Origin: Planctomycetaceae bacterium
GTDB lineage: Bacteria; Planctomycetota; Planctomycetia; Planctomycetales; Planctomycetaceae
Reading direction: 5' to 3'
Assembly (NCBI GenBank): GCA_020426325.1
Contig: JAGQQG010000040.1
Span: 1-52,989, forward strand
Length of the DNA: 52,989 bases
Below, piece by piece: positions 27,668 to 36,226 of the stretch. The notes below the pieces were generated by a model. That model did not search any database. It worked only from the letters and a program-made list of their open reading frames with translations, and was not told where the DNA came from. The translations under genes were made by a program, and so were the position numbers. Every line of letters begins with the position of its first letter. Within the stretch, counting starts at the first letter, position 1.

Positions 27668-28114
27668 ATGGACCAAGTATTCACCGGCCTCGGATTGCAG
27701 TTCCGGTATCCCGCTGAATGGGAGCTTTCTGAAGAAATTGGTGAGCAGGAAGCCTGCCTCACCGTCAGCAGTTCATCGACGGCGTTCTGGTCTGTGACCG
27801 TCATACGAGGACGACCCGAGCCAGTGGAAGTGATGCGTGCGGTCGTTTTGGCATATGAGGACGAGTATGAGGACCTTGATCTCATCGAATCCGAAATCGA
27901 AACACCTCTGCGGATCGTGTATGAGATGGAGATCGATTTTGTCTGCTTCAAATTGACGAATACAGCGTTCATGCGAGCGTTTCAAACGGATTCATACACG
28001 GTCCTCATCCTCTATCAGTTCAATGACGACGAACAGGATTCGCAGGAGCAGGTGCTGCAACAGATCACCGACAGCCTGATTTGCGAGTCGGACCTTGCTC
28101 CTCAACCGGAGTGA
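27668..28114 (+). CDS. hypothetical small cytosolic protein
   Basis: No named family recognised. From the ATG at 27668 the product has 148 acidic residues. It opens MDQVFTGLGLQFRYPAEWEL, like the PsbP/DUF1795-type fold in which a strand ending YPxxWEL starts the domain. Alternating strands and two helices follow, including VEVMRAVVLAYEDEYEDLDL. No signal or membrane segment. An in-frame ATG at 27560 would add 36 residues with no conserved look and no ribosome binding site. Confidence 0.6.
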   Translation: MDQVFTGLGLQFRYPAEWELSEEIGEQEACLTVSSSSTAFWSVTVIRGRPEPVEVMRAVVLAYEDEYEDLDLIESEIETPLRIVYEMEIDFVCFKLTNTAFMRAFQTDSYTVLILYQFNDDEQDSQEQVLQQITDSLICESDLAPQPE

Positions 28115-28152
28115 AAACCCTCCTGAGATTCCTCACCGAAAAGGAAGAGTCT

Positions 28153-28182
28153 TTGCGATTTGACCCTGACTTTGCCTATACT
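28153..28182 (+). promoter_or_regulatory. candidate sigma-70-type promoter
   Basis: TTGCGA (28153-28158) and TATACT (28177-28182) are separated by 18 bases, about 40 bases before the winged-helix gene. Four and five of six consensus bases match. The site lies in the gap after the previous stop. Confidence 0.4.
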
Positions 28183-28222
28183 CATAAGGTCTGATTGCAG
28201 CCTTCATTTCGGAGTCATCTGA

Positions 28223-28441
28223 ATGACGACGGTGAATCGAGAGGAAGTCGACAGCATCGGTGAAGTTGCTGGTTTGATCTGGAACTACCTGGATGAGCAT
28301 GGTCCAGTGACCATGACCCAACTAGTTCGCGAATTGGAAGCACCCCGCGATGCCGTGATGCAAGGGGTCGGCTGGCTGGCTCGGGAAGACAAGGTCTCCA
28401 TCACTAAAGAGACACGCAGTCGCAAGATCAGTTTGACATGA
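28223..28441 (+). CDS. winged helix-turn-helix protein (DUF2582 type)
   Basis: 72 residues. The order IGEVAGLIWNYLDEHGPVTMTQLVRELEA then MQGVGWLAREDKVSI is the hallmark of the small DUF2582 winged-helix family, in which one wHTH unit makes up the whole protein. Upstream, CGGAG lies about nine bases before the ATG, and a promoter candidate sits at 28153-28182. Regulatory targets are unknown; the family also occurs without a known DNA target, so DNA binding is inferred. Confidence 0.8.
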   Translation: MTTVNREEVDSIGEVAGLIWNYLDEHGPVTMTQLVRELEAPRDAVMQGVGWLAREDKVSITKETRSRKISLT

Positions 28442-28500
28442 ATTGTCGGTCAGCGTGGCTGCCATGTAATCCCGTATACGATGATTAAGATTCTCCACTC

Positions 28501-29463
28501 ATGACGACTCCGGCCACAGTCGACGGGCTTCTGGACAAAGCCAAGCAGAGTTCCCGTGAGAGGGACTTCGACACAGCGATTCAACGCTATCAGGAAGTCC
28601 TCGCGCTTGACGAGCACAACGTCGCTGCCCATGAAGGTCTCGCTGCAGCCGCCTTCATGGCCAAGAACTACGACCTCGCCATCCAACACTTCCAGCGAGT
28701 TTCGATGGTCGATCCCCGACGTTCTCAGGCAATCGTCAACCTTGGGGCGGTGTATAACCGTAAAGGGGACTTCAACTCAGCTGTTCAGGCCCTGCGAAGG
28801 GCGCTTGCCAAGGACCGCAAGAGTGCTGAGGCATACTACAACCTGGGAATCGCACACCGGGGGCTGAACCAACTGAGCATGGCCGTCTCGGCCTATAAGG
28901 AAGCCATTCGCCTCAATCCGGAGATGGCGGAGGCCTATCAGAATCTGGCGAATGTCTTCGTCGAGATGGGAAACACGCACCAGGCCATTTTGCATTACCA
29001 GCGTGCCCTTGACATTCGACCGGACTTCGAGAAAGCCGTCCGCGGACTTGAGCGAGCCAGAAACACCAAAAAGGAATTGGACAAGACCGTCAGCCCTTTC
29101 GGTCGTCTCGTTGACATCAACAAAGTGAAAAAAGCTGGTGAGTCAACCAATGTCCGAGAGCTGAGCGAGACGGAGCGCTACGAGGACCGTCTGGCAGTAC
29201 ATGCGTTGGCCAAAGATGCTCTCTATGTGGCCAGAGACGTCCACGAGAACCTGGAGTCGGCATTGGAGCCGCATCTGCAGGAGTTCACGCGGGCCTTTAA
29301 TCAGAGTAAGGATGCCCGTGGCTTCTGGGATGAATTCCAAGCCATGTCGAAGTCGTTTCAGGAGTTTGAAGAACTGGTTGATTCTCTCGGAACGCAGACT
29401 GGCAAATTGCGAAAGCACAACGAGGAGATCCTCGCATTGCTGAAAAGCGAATCTCAAGAGTGA
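28501..29463 (+). CDS. TPR-repeat protein
   Basis: 320 residues, no signal peptide. Four to five consecutive TPRs occupy about residues 8-175 (EVLALDEHNVAAHEGLAAAA, ALAKDRKSAEAYYNLGIAHR, AIRLNPEMAEAYQNLANVF, ALDIRPDFEKAVRGLERAR). A helical C-terminal part without repeats (about 190-320) contains ALAKDALYVARDVHENLESA. Probably a cytosolic adaptor. It follows the winged-helix gene after 59 bases and may share its transcript. Confidence 0.8.
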   Translation: MTTPATVDGLLDKAKQSSRERDFDTAIQRYQEVLALDEHNVAAHEGLAAAAFMAKNYDLAIQHFQRVSMVDPRRSQAIVNLGAVYNRKGDFNSAVQALRRALAKDRKSAEAYYNLGIAHRGLNQLSMAVSAYKEAIRLNPEMAEAYQNLANVFVEMGNTHQAILHYQRALDIRPDFEKAVRGLERARNTKKELDKTVSPFGRLVDINKVKKAGESTNVRELSETERYEDRLAVHALAKDALYVARDVHENLESALEPHLQEFTRAFNQSKDARGFWDEFQAMSKSFQEFEELVDSLGTQTGKLRKHNEEILALLKSESQE

Positions 29464-29487
29464 TCGTAGTCCCGGCAAGGGCTTTAC

Positions 29488-30261
29488 TCAGTGGGCCGTC
29501 CAACCTCCATCGACGGTCAGCAGACTGCCGGTGGTGTAGCTGGAAGCATCGCTTGACAGGTAGATGGCGGCTCCCTGAATCTCTTCCAGTCTCCCCCAAC
29601 GCCCCAAGGCGACGGCTCCGACGATCTTCGTCTTCGCTTCTTCAGTCTCCGCAATGGCGAGGTTCATGGGCGTGAGGAAGGGGCCAGGACAGATGGCGTT
29701 GACCGTAATATTCCACGGGGCAAGCTCCAGTCCCAGGGCCCGGGTCATTTGGACCACGGCTCCTTTGCTTGAGGCATACGGTGTCCGGTTCGCAAGTCCC
29801 ACAACTCCCAGCGTACTTGCCAGATTGATGATCCGACCTTTGTTTTGAGACTTCATCACGGGTACGACCGCTCGGGAACAAAGCCAAAGACCGTTGACGT
29901 TAATTTCGTGCACCTGTTGGAACTGTTCATACGTCAGCTCATCAATCGGCCCGCGAATATTGATGCCCGCATTGTTCACCAGGATATCGACCCTGCCGAA
30001 CTCGCTCACTACACGATCGACCATGGACTGCACGCTGTTGGCGTCTGTCACGTCACTTTTGATTCCGATGACTGGGCGGCCGAAGTCGGCTGCGATCTGT
30101 CGTGCGGTCGATTCCGCTTCCTCTGCATGACGGCTTGTCAGTAACACATCTGCGCCGGCAGAGGCGAGCCCCGACGCCATCGCCTCTCCGAGCCCCTTCG
30201 AACCACCTGTCACGATGGCCACGCGATCTGTCAGGTCAAACTGTTTGATCCCCGGCAACAT
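29488..30261 (-). CDS. classical short-chain dehydrogenase/reductase
   Basis: 257 residues with every classical SDR landmark: TGGSKGLG cofactor loop, NNAG, catalytic Ser in NLASTLG, YASSK with Tyr and Lys, and PGPFLTPMN. Overall it resembles gluconate 5-dehydrogenase / 3-oxoacyl-ACP reductase-like enzymes; the substrate cannot be fixed. The ATG at 30261 has GGGGAG upstream. It is convergent with the TPR gene, 24 bases apart. Confidence 0.9.
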   Translation of the reverse strand: MLPGIKQFDLTDRVAIVTGGSKGLGEAMASGLASAGADVLLTSRHAEEAESTARQIAADFGRPVIGIKSDVTDANSVQSMVDRVVSEFGRVDILVNNAGINIRGPIDELTYEQFQQVHEINVNGLWLCSRAVVPVMKSQNKGRIINLASTLGVVGLANRTPYASSKGAVVQMTRALGLELAPWNITVNAICPGPFLTPMNLAIAETEEAKTKIVGAVALGRWGRLEEIQGAAIYLSSDASSYTTGSLLTVDGGWTAH

Positions 30262-30475
30262 GTCCTGCTCCCCTTCGAGTTGATGAGTCCCAATCCATCG
30301 GCAGTCTACGGCCCTCGCTGCGACAGCTCAATTCACTTGAAGTGCCTGCATAATCAGAACACTCCGCACAATCGGCCCCCGTTGGTCGACTCGCGAAAGA
30401 AGTCGGGGACGGTCCTTCGTGGGAGTTGAGTGATCGACGTATGTTTAGGCGTCTCCACACTCTCAGGATCCCCTT

Positions 30476-31621
30476 GTGTCGAACCTGGCGTTTCTCTTCT
30501 GGCTGAGCCTGCTCGGGTTGACCTACATCTATGTCGGTTACCCGATGCTGGTGTGGGTGCTCGCCCGTCTGCAGTCAAAACGTGTTCGGAAGGAGCCTTG
30601 GACCCGTGGGCTGTCAATCGTCATCGTCGGTCACAACGAGGCCCATCGTCTCACGCGAAAACTGGACAGCCTCTTTCGTTCCACATGCAGAGACCTGATT
30701 CACGAAGTACTGATTGGCTCAGACGGGTCGGATGACAACACCGCTGAGGTCATCGCGGCATACCCTGATGATCGTGTCCGACTCCTCTCCTACGACAAAC
30801 GACGAGGGAAGCCAGCCGTGCTCAATGACGTTCTGCCACAATGCCAGTCCGAAGTTGTGGTGCTGTCGGATGCCCGGCAGGAACTGGATCCATCGGCACT
30901 CACCCGGTTGACTGCGGCGTTTGCAGATAGCAGCGTTGGTGTTGTCAGCGGCGAACTCATGTTTCGTGCGGTCGAAGGAGCCACGACTGCTGCAGAGGGA
31001 ATGGGATCCTATTGGAAATATGAGAAACTGATTCGGAAATGCGAGAGTCGTTTCCGCTCAGTCCCCGGTGCGACAGGAGCCCTCTATGCCATACGGCGTG
31101 ACCTGTTCCGACCGGTTCCTGAGAACACTCTGCTGGATGATGTCGTGATTCCCATGCAGGCAATCGAGTCGGGTTACCGTTGTCTGCTGGAGACCGGCGC
31201 GATCGCATGGGATGAACCGTCACAACTTGCGAGCCAGGAGTCTGTTCGTAAACGTCGCACGATCGCAGGCTGTGCTCAGCTGATCGTCAATCAACCTCGC
31301 TGGCTGCTGCCGTGGCGGAATCCGATCTGGTGGGAATTCGTCAGCCATAAACTGGCCAGACTTGTGTCTCCCTTGCTACTTCTCATGGCTATGGCAACCA
31401 ACGTGCTACTGGCAACTTCGCCAGTGTATGTCACGATACTCATTGCCCAAGTAGCCTTCTACGCCTGTGCTCTGATTGGCTGGCTGTACCAGCGATCCGG
31501 CCGGAAGTCACGTTCGCTGGGGCTGCCCTTGATGTTTCTGGCCCTTAACGCCACGACCGTTGCCGCACTCTGGGATGCGGCCCGCGGGCGTTTCACCGCT
31601 GCCTGGCAACGCACGGCGTAA
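30476..31621 (+). CDS. membrane-bound family 2 glycosyltransferase
   Basis: Starts at GTG 30476 with AGGAT about eight bases upstream; 381 residues. An N-terminal membrane helix (LAFLFWLSLLGLTYIYVGYPM) precedes the GT-A domain: LSIVIVGHNEAHRL, GSDGSDDNT, a LSDAR metal-binding segment, and LLDDVVIPMQ near the acceptor site. Two or three C-terminal membrane helices follow (LLLLMAMATNVLLATSPVYV onward). This layout is that of processive-like or lipid-linked GT2 enzymes of envelope polysaccharide synthesis. The sugar donor is unknown. The downstream gap holds a structured RNA candidate. Confidence 0.88.
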   Translation: MSNLAFLFWLSLLGLTYIYVGYPMLVWVLARLQSKRVRKEPWTRGLSIVIVGHNEAHRLTRKLDSLFRSTCRDLIHEVLIGSDGSDDNTAEVIAAYPDDRVRLLSYDKRRGKPAVLNDVLPQCQSEVVVLSDARQELDPSALTRLTAAFADSSVGVVSGELMFRAVEGATTAAEGMGSYWKYEKLIRKCESRFRSVPGATGALYAIRRDLFRPVPENTLLDDVVIPMQAIESGYRCLLETGAIAWDEPSQLASQESVRKRRTIAGCAQLIVNQPRWLLPWRNPIWWEFVSHKLARLVSPLLLLMAMATNVLLATSPVYVTILIAQVAFYACALIGWLYQRSGRKSRSLGLPLMFLALNATTVAALWDAARGRFTAAWQRTA

Positions 31622-31948
31622 AATTGAGTTGTGGTTGATGCGACGGTGAGCGACGAGCCAGTGAAAGTTGATCAGACAAAACCACTCACGATCTGTCGTT
31701 CGGTACGACTCATGAGTTCCGGTTGTGACGGCCGAGCGATGGCTCGCAACTTCTGATGAAACTTCCATTTGAGAAAAGTGTGTTCAGATTGGCAAAACCG
31801 GTCTTGAAGGGAATCTCAAAACTGCAATCATACTGACATTGGGTCGTGCGAAACGCAGCACGACGGGACAGTTTCCCTGTGAAGTGGTCGGATGGCTTAC
31901 CGATCGAAACAGGAAGTTCAACCAAGAAAGGAGGTGGTCCTGTGGAAT

Positions 31949-32071
31949 ATGACTGTACAAGCCAACGAGGTGGTACTGTCTAGCGACAGTCGGCGGGCTG
32001 TCCAGCCTGACAGCCACCAACTCGTCGGGATCACCTTTGTTACGCGGGCCTGTCAACCAGGACGGGTCTGA
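31949..32071 (+). CDS. possible small ORF(s) inside the structured RNA
   Basis: AAGGAGG at 31928-31934 is one of the best ribosome binding sites in the window. Seven bases after it a GTG at 31942 opens a 13-codon frame (EYDCTSQRGGTV) ending at 31983. In another frame an ATG at 31949 opens 40 codons ending at 32071, with MTVQANEVVLSSDSRRAVQP at its start. The frames overlap, and both run through the three-way junction. Translation would compete with folding. There is no homology evidence from the sequence alone. Confidence 0.2.
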   Translation: MTVQANEVVLSSDSRRAVQPDSHQLVGITFVTRACQPGRV

Positions 32072-32102
32072 AGCCGTAGCAAGATCCAAACGAGCAAGCT
32101 TG

Positions 32103-32137
32103 CCCGGCTCTGACTCTTCGTCAGGGCCGGGTTTTTT
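32103..32137 (+). terminator. intrinsic terminator of the RNA candidate
   Basis: CCCGGCTCTGAC (32103-32114) pairs over 12 bp (one G-U) with GTCAGGGCCGGG (32120-32131), with loop TCTTC, followed by six T residues. A textbook plus-strand terminator placed well before the next gene. Confidence 0.9.
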
Positions 32138-32385
32138 CTTGCGATGGGGAGGGAATCTCTTGGCGTTTATTGCCGCAAATCCGCGTGACTCCGGTGAACA
32201 ATGTTTCGAACGACAAATCAGGGCAATGTCATCACTTGTCGAGGCGATAATTGATCACGAGTTCCGATTGGCCAGTCATCGTGGTAAAATGAATGAACTG
32301 GTGTTCGGGTCAGGAACACGATCAAAAAAGGTTGGGGTAAACTGCGGCGAGATCGATGAAGACGGATGATTTCTTGAAGGCAGAA

Positions 32386-33663
32386 ATGAACCGGCGGCGG
32401 TTCCTGGGTGAAGGAGCGCGCAATGCGGCCGGCATGGCAGCTGGGGTGGTGACATTTCATTCACCGCTGTTAGCAAGCGCTCCGTCCGAGCGAGTCCGGG
32501 TCGGGGTGATCGGTGTTCGCTCTCAGGGGAAGCGTCTCGCTGTGGACAGCGCACGGCTCCCCGGCGTGGATGTGGTGTCACTTTGCGACGTTGATCAGTC
32601 GATACTCGGCAAGGCTGCTGGAGAGGTGAGTCAGGCTCAGAAGCAGCCTCCTCGGCAAGTCGAAGATTACCGACGATTGCTGGACGATCCAAACATCGAT
32701 GCTGTGATCATTGCCACTCCCGATCACTGGCACGCCTTGATGACTGTCGAAGCCTGCCTCGCTGGCAAAGACGTTTACGTTGAGAAGCCGGTTGCACAGA
32801 CGATTGGAGAAGGCCAGGTGATGCTGGCTGCGGCCCGGAAGCATGCACGAATCGTGCAGTGCGGACTTCAGCAGCGAAGTGGCACGCACTTCCAGTCTGC
32901 GATTGAGCTCGTTCGCTCCGGGCAGTTGGGAGATGTCCGACTCGCGAAAGCCTGGTCGGTCCAACAGCGACAGCCCATTCCCGCGAGGCGTGATCAGCCC
33001 GTCCCGGAAGGCGTGAATTACGACCTCTGGCAAGGGACGGCAGCTTCACGTCCATTCAGCGAGAGCCGCTATCACTACCACTGGCGGTGGTCATGGGAAT
33101 ACGGCACGGGTGAACTGGGAAACTGGGGCGTGCATCTGCTCGATATCGCCCGCTGGGGACTCGACGTGGAATTGCCGACGCGCGTCGCTGCCACCGGCAC
33201 TCCGAGTGCAGGGACTGACAGCGATCTGACGCCAGATACGCTGACCGTGCAGTACAGCTATCCGCAATCGACGATTGTCTGGGAACATCGACTTTGGTCA
33301 CGACACGGGATCGAAGGACGACCGACGGGCGTGGCTTTCTATGGTGATCAGGGAACTCTGGTCGTCGATCGAAGTGGGTGGAAAGTCTACGACAGCCGCG
33401 AGACACAGACGGCCGACGCCAGCGAGTTGCGGATCGCCCATCTCACCAACTTCTATGATTCGATTCGCACACGTCAGACCCCGGCGTGTGATCTTCGGAC
33501 CGGGCATCTCAGTAGTGCATTGGCCCATCTGGGGAACATCTCGTATCGGTTGGGCAGAGAGGTTACGTTCGATTCGGCGAGAGAAGACTTCCCAAATGAT
33601 GCGGCTGCCAATCGTATGTTGTATCGCGAGTATCGATCTCCCTGGGAATTGCCCGCTGTGTGA
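32386..33663 (+). CDS. Tat-exported Gfo/Idh/MocA oxidoreductase
   Basis: NAD(P)-dependent sugar-type oxidoreductase. The ATG at 32386 has GAAGG five bases upstream and gives a protein beginning MNRRRFLGEGARNAAG, a twin-arginine signal; an ATG at 32356 would add ten residues. 425 residues. The nucleotide-binding segment is RVGVIGVRSQGKRL. The substrate-side lysine is in VYVEKPVAQ, and DAVIIATPDHWHA and GNWGVHLLDIARWGL are typical of the planctomycete exported branch. The next gene begins at or just after its stop, so they are probably cotranscribed. Periplasmic carbohydrate processing is the likely role. Confidence 0.92.
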   Translation: MNRRRFLGEGARNAAGMAAGVVTFHSPLLASAPSERVRVGVIGVRSQGKRLAVDSARLPGVDVVSLCDVDQSILGKAAGEVSQAQKQPPRQVEDYRRLLDDPNIDAVIIATPDHWHALMTVEACLAGKDVYVEKPVAQTIGEGQVMLAAARKHARIVQCGLQQRSGTHFQSAIELVRSGQLGDVRLAKAWSVQQRQPIPARRDQPVPEGVNYDLWQGTAASRPFSESRYHYHWRWSWEYGTGELGNWGVHLLDIARWGLDVELPTRVAATGTPSAGTDSDLTPDTLTVQYSYPQSTIVWEHRLWSRHGIEGRPTGVAFYGDQGTLVVDRSGWKVYDSRETQTADASELRIAHLTNFYDSIRTRQTPACDLRTGHLSSALAHLGNISYRLGREVTFDSAREDFPNDAAANRMLYREYRSPWELPAV

Positions 33664-33710
33664 CCCATTGGGGAGTGAGAACCGAACGAACTCATTCGGC
33701 AGGATGCCAG

Positions 33711-35339
33711 ATGTACGACGCTGTGTTGATCGGTGCCGGGCACAATGCCCTTGTCTGTGCGCATGACCTCGCTGCTGCGGGGTGGAAAGTGCTGGTGGTC
33801 GAACGGCGGCACCTCGTCGGCGGCTGCTGCGTGACGGAGGAACTCTGGCCGGGATATCGGATCAATCCGGCAGCCTATGTCGTGAGTCTCCTGCTGCCCG
33901 AGATCGAACGGGACATGCGACTCGCTGACTACGGGTACGATGTGCTGGCGAGAAATCCGTCGTCTTTCACTCCGTTTGAGGATGGTCGCTATCTCATTCT
34001 TGGACCGGACACAGGACTGAATCGCAAGGAGATCGCGAAGTTCTCGACGCGAGATGCTGATGCTTACCCGCGATATGAAGAATTCCTGACGCGAGTTGCA
34101 GAGCGTCTTGAGCCGGTCCTTTCACTGGCTCCTCCCGATCTCCTGCCGTTACCCAAGTCCTGGCGCAAGAGAACGGTTGGGGACAAACTGCGAAACGCAC
34201 GACGGGGCTGGGACCTCTACAAGGCACTTGAGCAACTGGAAGAGGAACTTCCGGAGACGATCGAACTGTTGACCGGTTCAGCGACCGCGTTATTGGACCG
34301 CTGGTTCGAGTCTGATGAACTCAAGGGGACGCTCACGACTGATGCGATCATCGGCACGTTTCAGCCGCCGTCTTCGCCGGGGACCGCGTACGTCCTCCTG
34401 CATCATGTGATGGGCTCCTCCGGCGGAGCTCGCGGAGTCTGGGGATATGTGAAAGGAGGGATGGGACGACTTAGCGATGCGATGGCAGCATCAGCCATCG
34501 ATCAAGGTGCGGAGATCCGCACGAATTGTGCTGTAGAATCGATCATTACGAAGGATGGACACGCGTCGGGTGTGCGACTCGAAGGAGGTGAGGAGATTCA
34601 GGCTCAGACCGTCATTTCTGGAGTCGACGCCCATCTGACGTTTGAACGGTTCCTCTCGTCCGAAGTGCTGCCGGAAGCGTTCCTTAAGGCTGTGAAACGC
34701 ATCGACTACTCCAGTGCAAGCATGAAGATCAATCTTGCCGTCAGTGAGTTGCCAAACTTCACATGTCTGCCTGGGAATCAAGAACCGGGACCTCAGCACC
34801 GTGGCACGATCCACATCGCTTCGACCCCTGAGTATGTAGAAAGGGCCTATGACGATGCGAAGTATGGCGAGCCATCGGCCCATCCGGTTATTGAGGTGAC
34901 GATCCCCTCCGCGGTCGATCCGACACTCGCGCCTCCAGGACATCACATCTTGTCCTGCTTTGTGCAGTATGCTCCCTATCACCTGAAGACAGGAACCTGG
35001 GATGAACGTAAAGAGGAGTTTGCGGACCGGTGCCTCGCTGAGATCGAACGCTATGCTCCGAATGTACCCGACTCAGTGCTGCATCGACAGGTCGTCTCTC
35101 CGGTTGATCTCGAACGGATCTTTGGACTGACGGGTGGCAACATCTTTCAGGGGGCCATGCCGCTGCATCAGCTGTTCAGCATGCGCCCTGTCCCCGGTTG
35201 GAGCGACTACCGAACTCCGTTGTCAGGTCTTTATCTCTGTGGAGCGGCGACGCATCCGGGTGGCGGAGTGATGGGGGCCTGCGGAAGAAATGCTGCTCGC
35301 GAGATTCTTCGAGATGGTCGACCGGGAAAAAGGGTGTAG
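33711..35339 (+). CDS. FAD-dependent oxidoreductase, phytoene-desaturase / PYROXD2-like
   Basis: 542 residues from the ATG at 33711, which has AGGA seven bases upstream and puts the FAD-binding motif MYDAVLIGAGHNALVCA at the N-terminus. A GTG at 33660 overlapping the preceding stop is possible and would add 17 residues. The C-terminal FAD segment is SGLYLCGAATHPGGGVMGAC. The overall order matches the NAD(P)/FAD family containing carotenoid desaturases and PYROXD2. No carotenoid genes adjoin it, so a desaturase role is not established. A DUF493 gene follows after 73 bases. Confidence 0.85.
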   Translation: MYDAVLIGAGHNALVCAHDLAAAGWKVLVVERRHLVGGCCVTEELWPGYRINPAAYVVSLLLPEIERDMRLADYGYDVLARNPSSFTPFEDGRYLILGPDTGLNRKEIAKFSTRDADAYPRYEEFLTRVAERLEPVLSLAPPDLLPLPKSWRKRTVGDKLRNARRGWDLYKALEQLEEELPETIELLTGSATALLDRWFESDELKGTLTTDAIIGTFQPPSSPGTAYVLLHHVMGSSGGARGVWGYVKGGMGRLSDAMAASAIDQGAEIRTNCAVESIITKDGHASGVRLEGGEEIQAQTVISGVDAHLTFERFLSSEVLPEAFLKAVKRIDYSSASMKINLAVSELPNFTCLPGNQEPGPQHRGTIHIASTPEYVERAYDDAKYGEPSAHPVIEVTIPSAVDPTLAPPGHHILSCFVQYAPYHLKTGTWDERKEEFADRCLAEIERYAPNVPDSVLHRQVVSPVDLERIFGLTGGNIFQGAMPLHQLFSMRPVPGWSDYRTPLSGLYLCGAATHPGGGVMGACGRNAAREILRDGRPGKRV

Positions 35340-35412
35340 TCAACATGGCGACCCGACGCATAGAATTCAAGGCGTCCCGTCTGTCAGCGTCGTGTTTCCG
35401 AGGACCCGTCAC

Positions 35413-35697
35413 ATGAGCAACCTGCCCAATCTTGAGCTTCTCGAAGCGACTCACACCTTTCCGGGGACCTACATCTTCAAAGCCATCGGTTCCACTGAAG
35501 ACAATTTCATGGGACGTGTCGTAGCTGCCGTCCGACTCGAGCTTGAGGAGTCGATCGAACCGTCCTTCTCGTTCCGCAAGACAGCAGGAGAACGGCACGT
35601 GTGCGTGACGATCGAACCTCCGGTCGAGAGTGGTGAGCATGTGCTGGCGATCTACCGCCGACTGCAGGACGTCGAAGGTCTGGTCATGCTGTTTTGA
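35413..35697 (+). CDS. DUF493 family protein (YbeD-like)
   Basis: 94 residues from the ATG at 35413, supported by GAGGA eight bases upstream. The sequence runs FPGTYIFKAIGSTEDNF, then RKTAGERHVCVTIEPPVES, then VLAIYRRLQDVEGLVMLF. This is the ACT-like ferredoxin fold order of the DUF493/YbeD family, including the closing LxxxEGVxxxL-type strand. Family function is not established. Likely cotranscribed with the FAD oxidoreductase. Confidence 0.82.
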   Translation: MSNLPNLELLEATHTFPGTYIFKAIGSTEDNFMGRVVAAVRLELEESIEPSFSFRKTAGERHVCVTIEPPVESGEHVLAIYRRLQDVEGLVMLF

Positions 35698-35747
35698 CTG
35701 ACTGGTCGCCTGGGGAGATGTTGCTCACAGCTGTGACCGATGAGACA

Positions 35748-35999
35748 TCAATTCGACCGCAAGCGTGCTGACCTCGCCCGAACGTCCCCCTGAATCACAT
35801 GAACAGCCAGAACCAGGGCAATCAAGAGGGGCAGCGTGAAGATCTGCAGGAATGAGATGGCAAACCCGAAAACCAAAGCGGAGATGCCCACCACGAAGGA
35901 GATCAACTGCGAGATCAAGGATTTGTCATGAAGTGTGCGCGGGAAAATGAGCCCCCACCAATGACCGACTCGACTATCAGGTATCACTTCGTTGCTCAT
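35748..35999 (-). CDS. small membrane protein, hypothetical
   Basis: 83 residues from the ATG at 35999. A hydrophilic N-terminus (MSNEVIPDSRVGHWWGLIFP) is followed by two close hydrophobic segments (LISFVVGISALVFGFAISFL and FTLPLLIALVLAVHVI) and an Arg-rich end. No family recognised. A longer frame to 36074 lacks support. Convergent with DUF493. Confidence 0.5.
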   Translation of the reverse strand: MSNEVIPDSRVGHWWGLIFPRTLHDKSLISQLISFVVGISALVFGFAISFLQIFTLPLLIALVLAVHVIQGDVRARSARLRSN

Positions 36000-36162
36000 G
36001 ATGCTCGATCCGATGTGTGACTCCTCAATCTGATGATTCAAGGATACAGTTCGCGAGTCAGATTTTCTGTGCAAAATGGGAGGATTTGTTTCTTCTTCTA
36101 CATTTTAACTGTGAAGACATGGCAGAGTCTGAAGTGCATGGTCTTGTACGCTAAAGCAACGA

Positions 36163-36193
36163 CCGCACCCCACGGGGCAGACGTGGGGTGCGG
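36163..36193 (-). terminator. hairpin terminator after the DUF3887-like gene
   Basis: CCGCACCCCACG (36163-36174) and CGTGGGGTGCGG (36182-36193) form a perfect 12-bp stem with a 7-base loop, 34 bases past the minus-strand stop. The following bases on that strand (TCGTTGCTTTAG) are only partly T-rich. Confidence 0.65.
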
Positions 36194-36226
36194 CCTCAAA
36201 CGGGTCAACACCGGGTGAGCGGGGAA

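Larger units (their letters stand above)
31843..32137 (+). ncRNA. candidate structured non-coding RNA with own terminator
   Basis: Lies in a gap of about 760 bases between plus-strand genes. Complementary segments: GTCGTGC/GCACGAC (31843-31849/31858-31864). Then a three-way junction: ACGAGGTGGT (31965-31974) with ACCAACTCGT (32016-32025, one mismatch) encloses ACTGTC/GACAGT (31975-31980/31985-31990) and GGCTGTC/GACAGCC (31996-32002/32009-32015). A further arm has GGATC/GATCC (32028-32032/32084-32088), TACG/CGTA and CCTG/CAGG nested inside. A canonical terminator closes the unit at 32103-32137. A weak promoter-like pair TTGAAG (31804) and CATACT (31829) is spaced 19 bases. A strong Shine-Dalgarno inside (31928-31934) means it could also encode a tiny peptide. 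No known family was recognised. The remaining gap (31622-31842, 32138-32385) shows no gene. Confidence 0.5.

Noticed and set aside
31784..32369. Frames of 101 (minus) and 110 (plus) codons across the structured RNA gap
   Set aside because: Run through the terminator hairpin and show no protein-like pattern; RNA structure explains the region better.
35725..35736. Perfect 12-base palindrome TCACAGCTGTGA
   Set aside because: Lies between convergent gene ends with no T tract and no promoter nearby; could be a weak 3' hairpin or chance.
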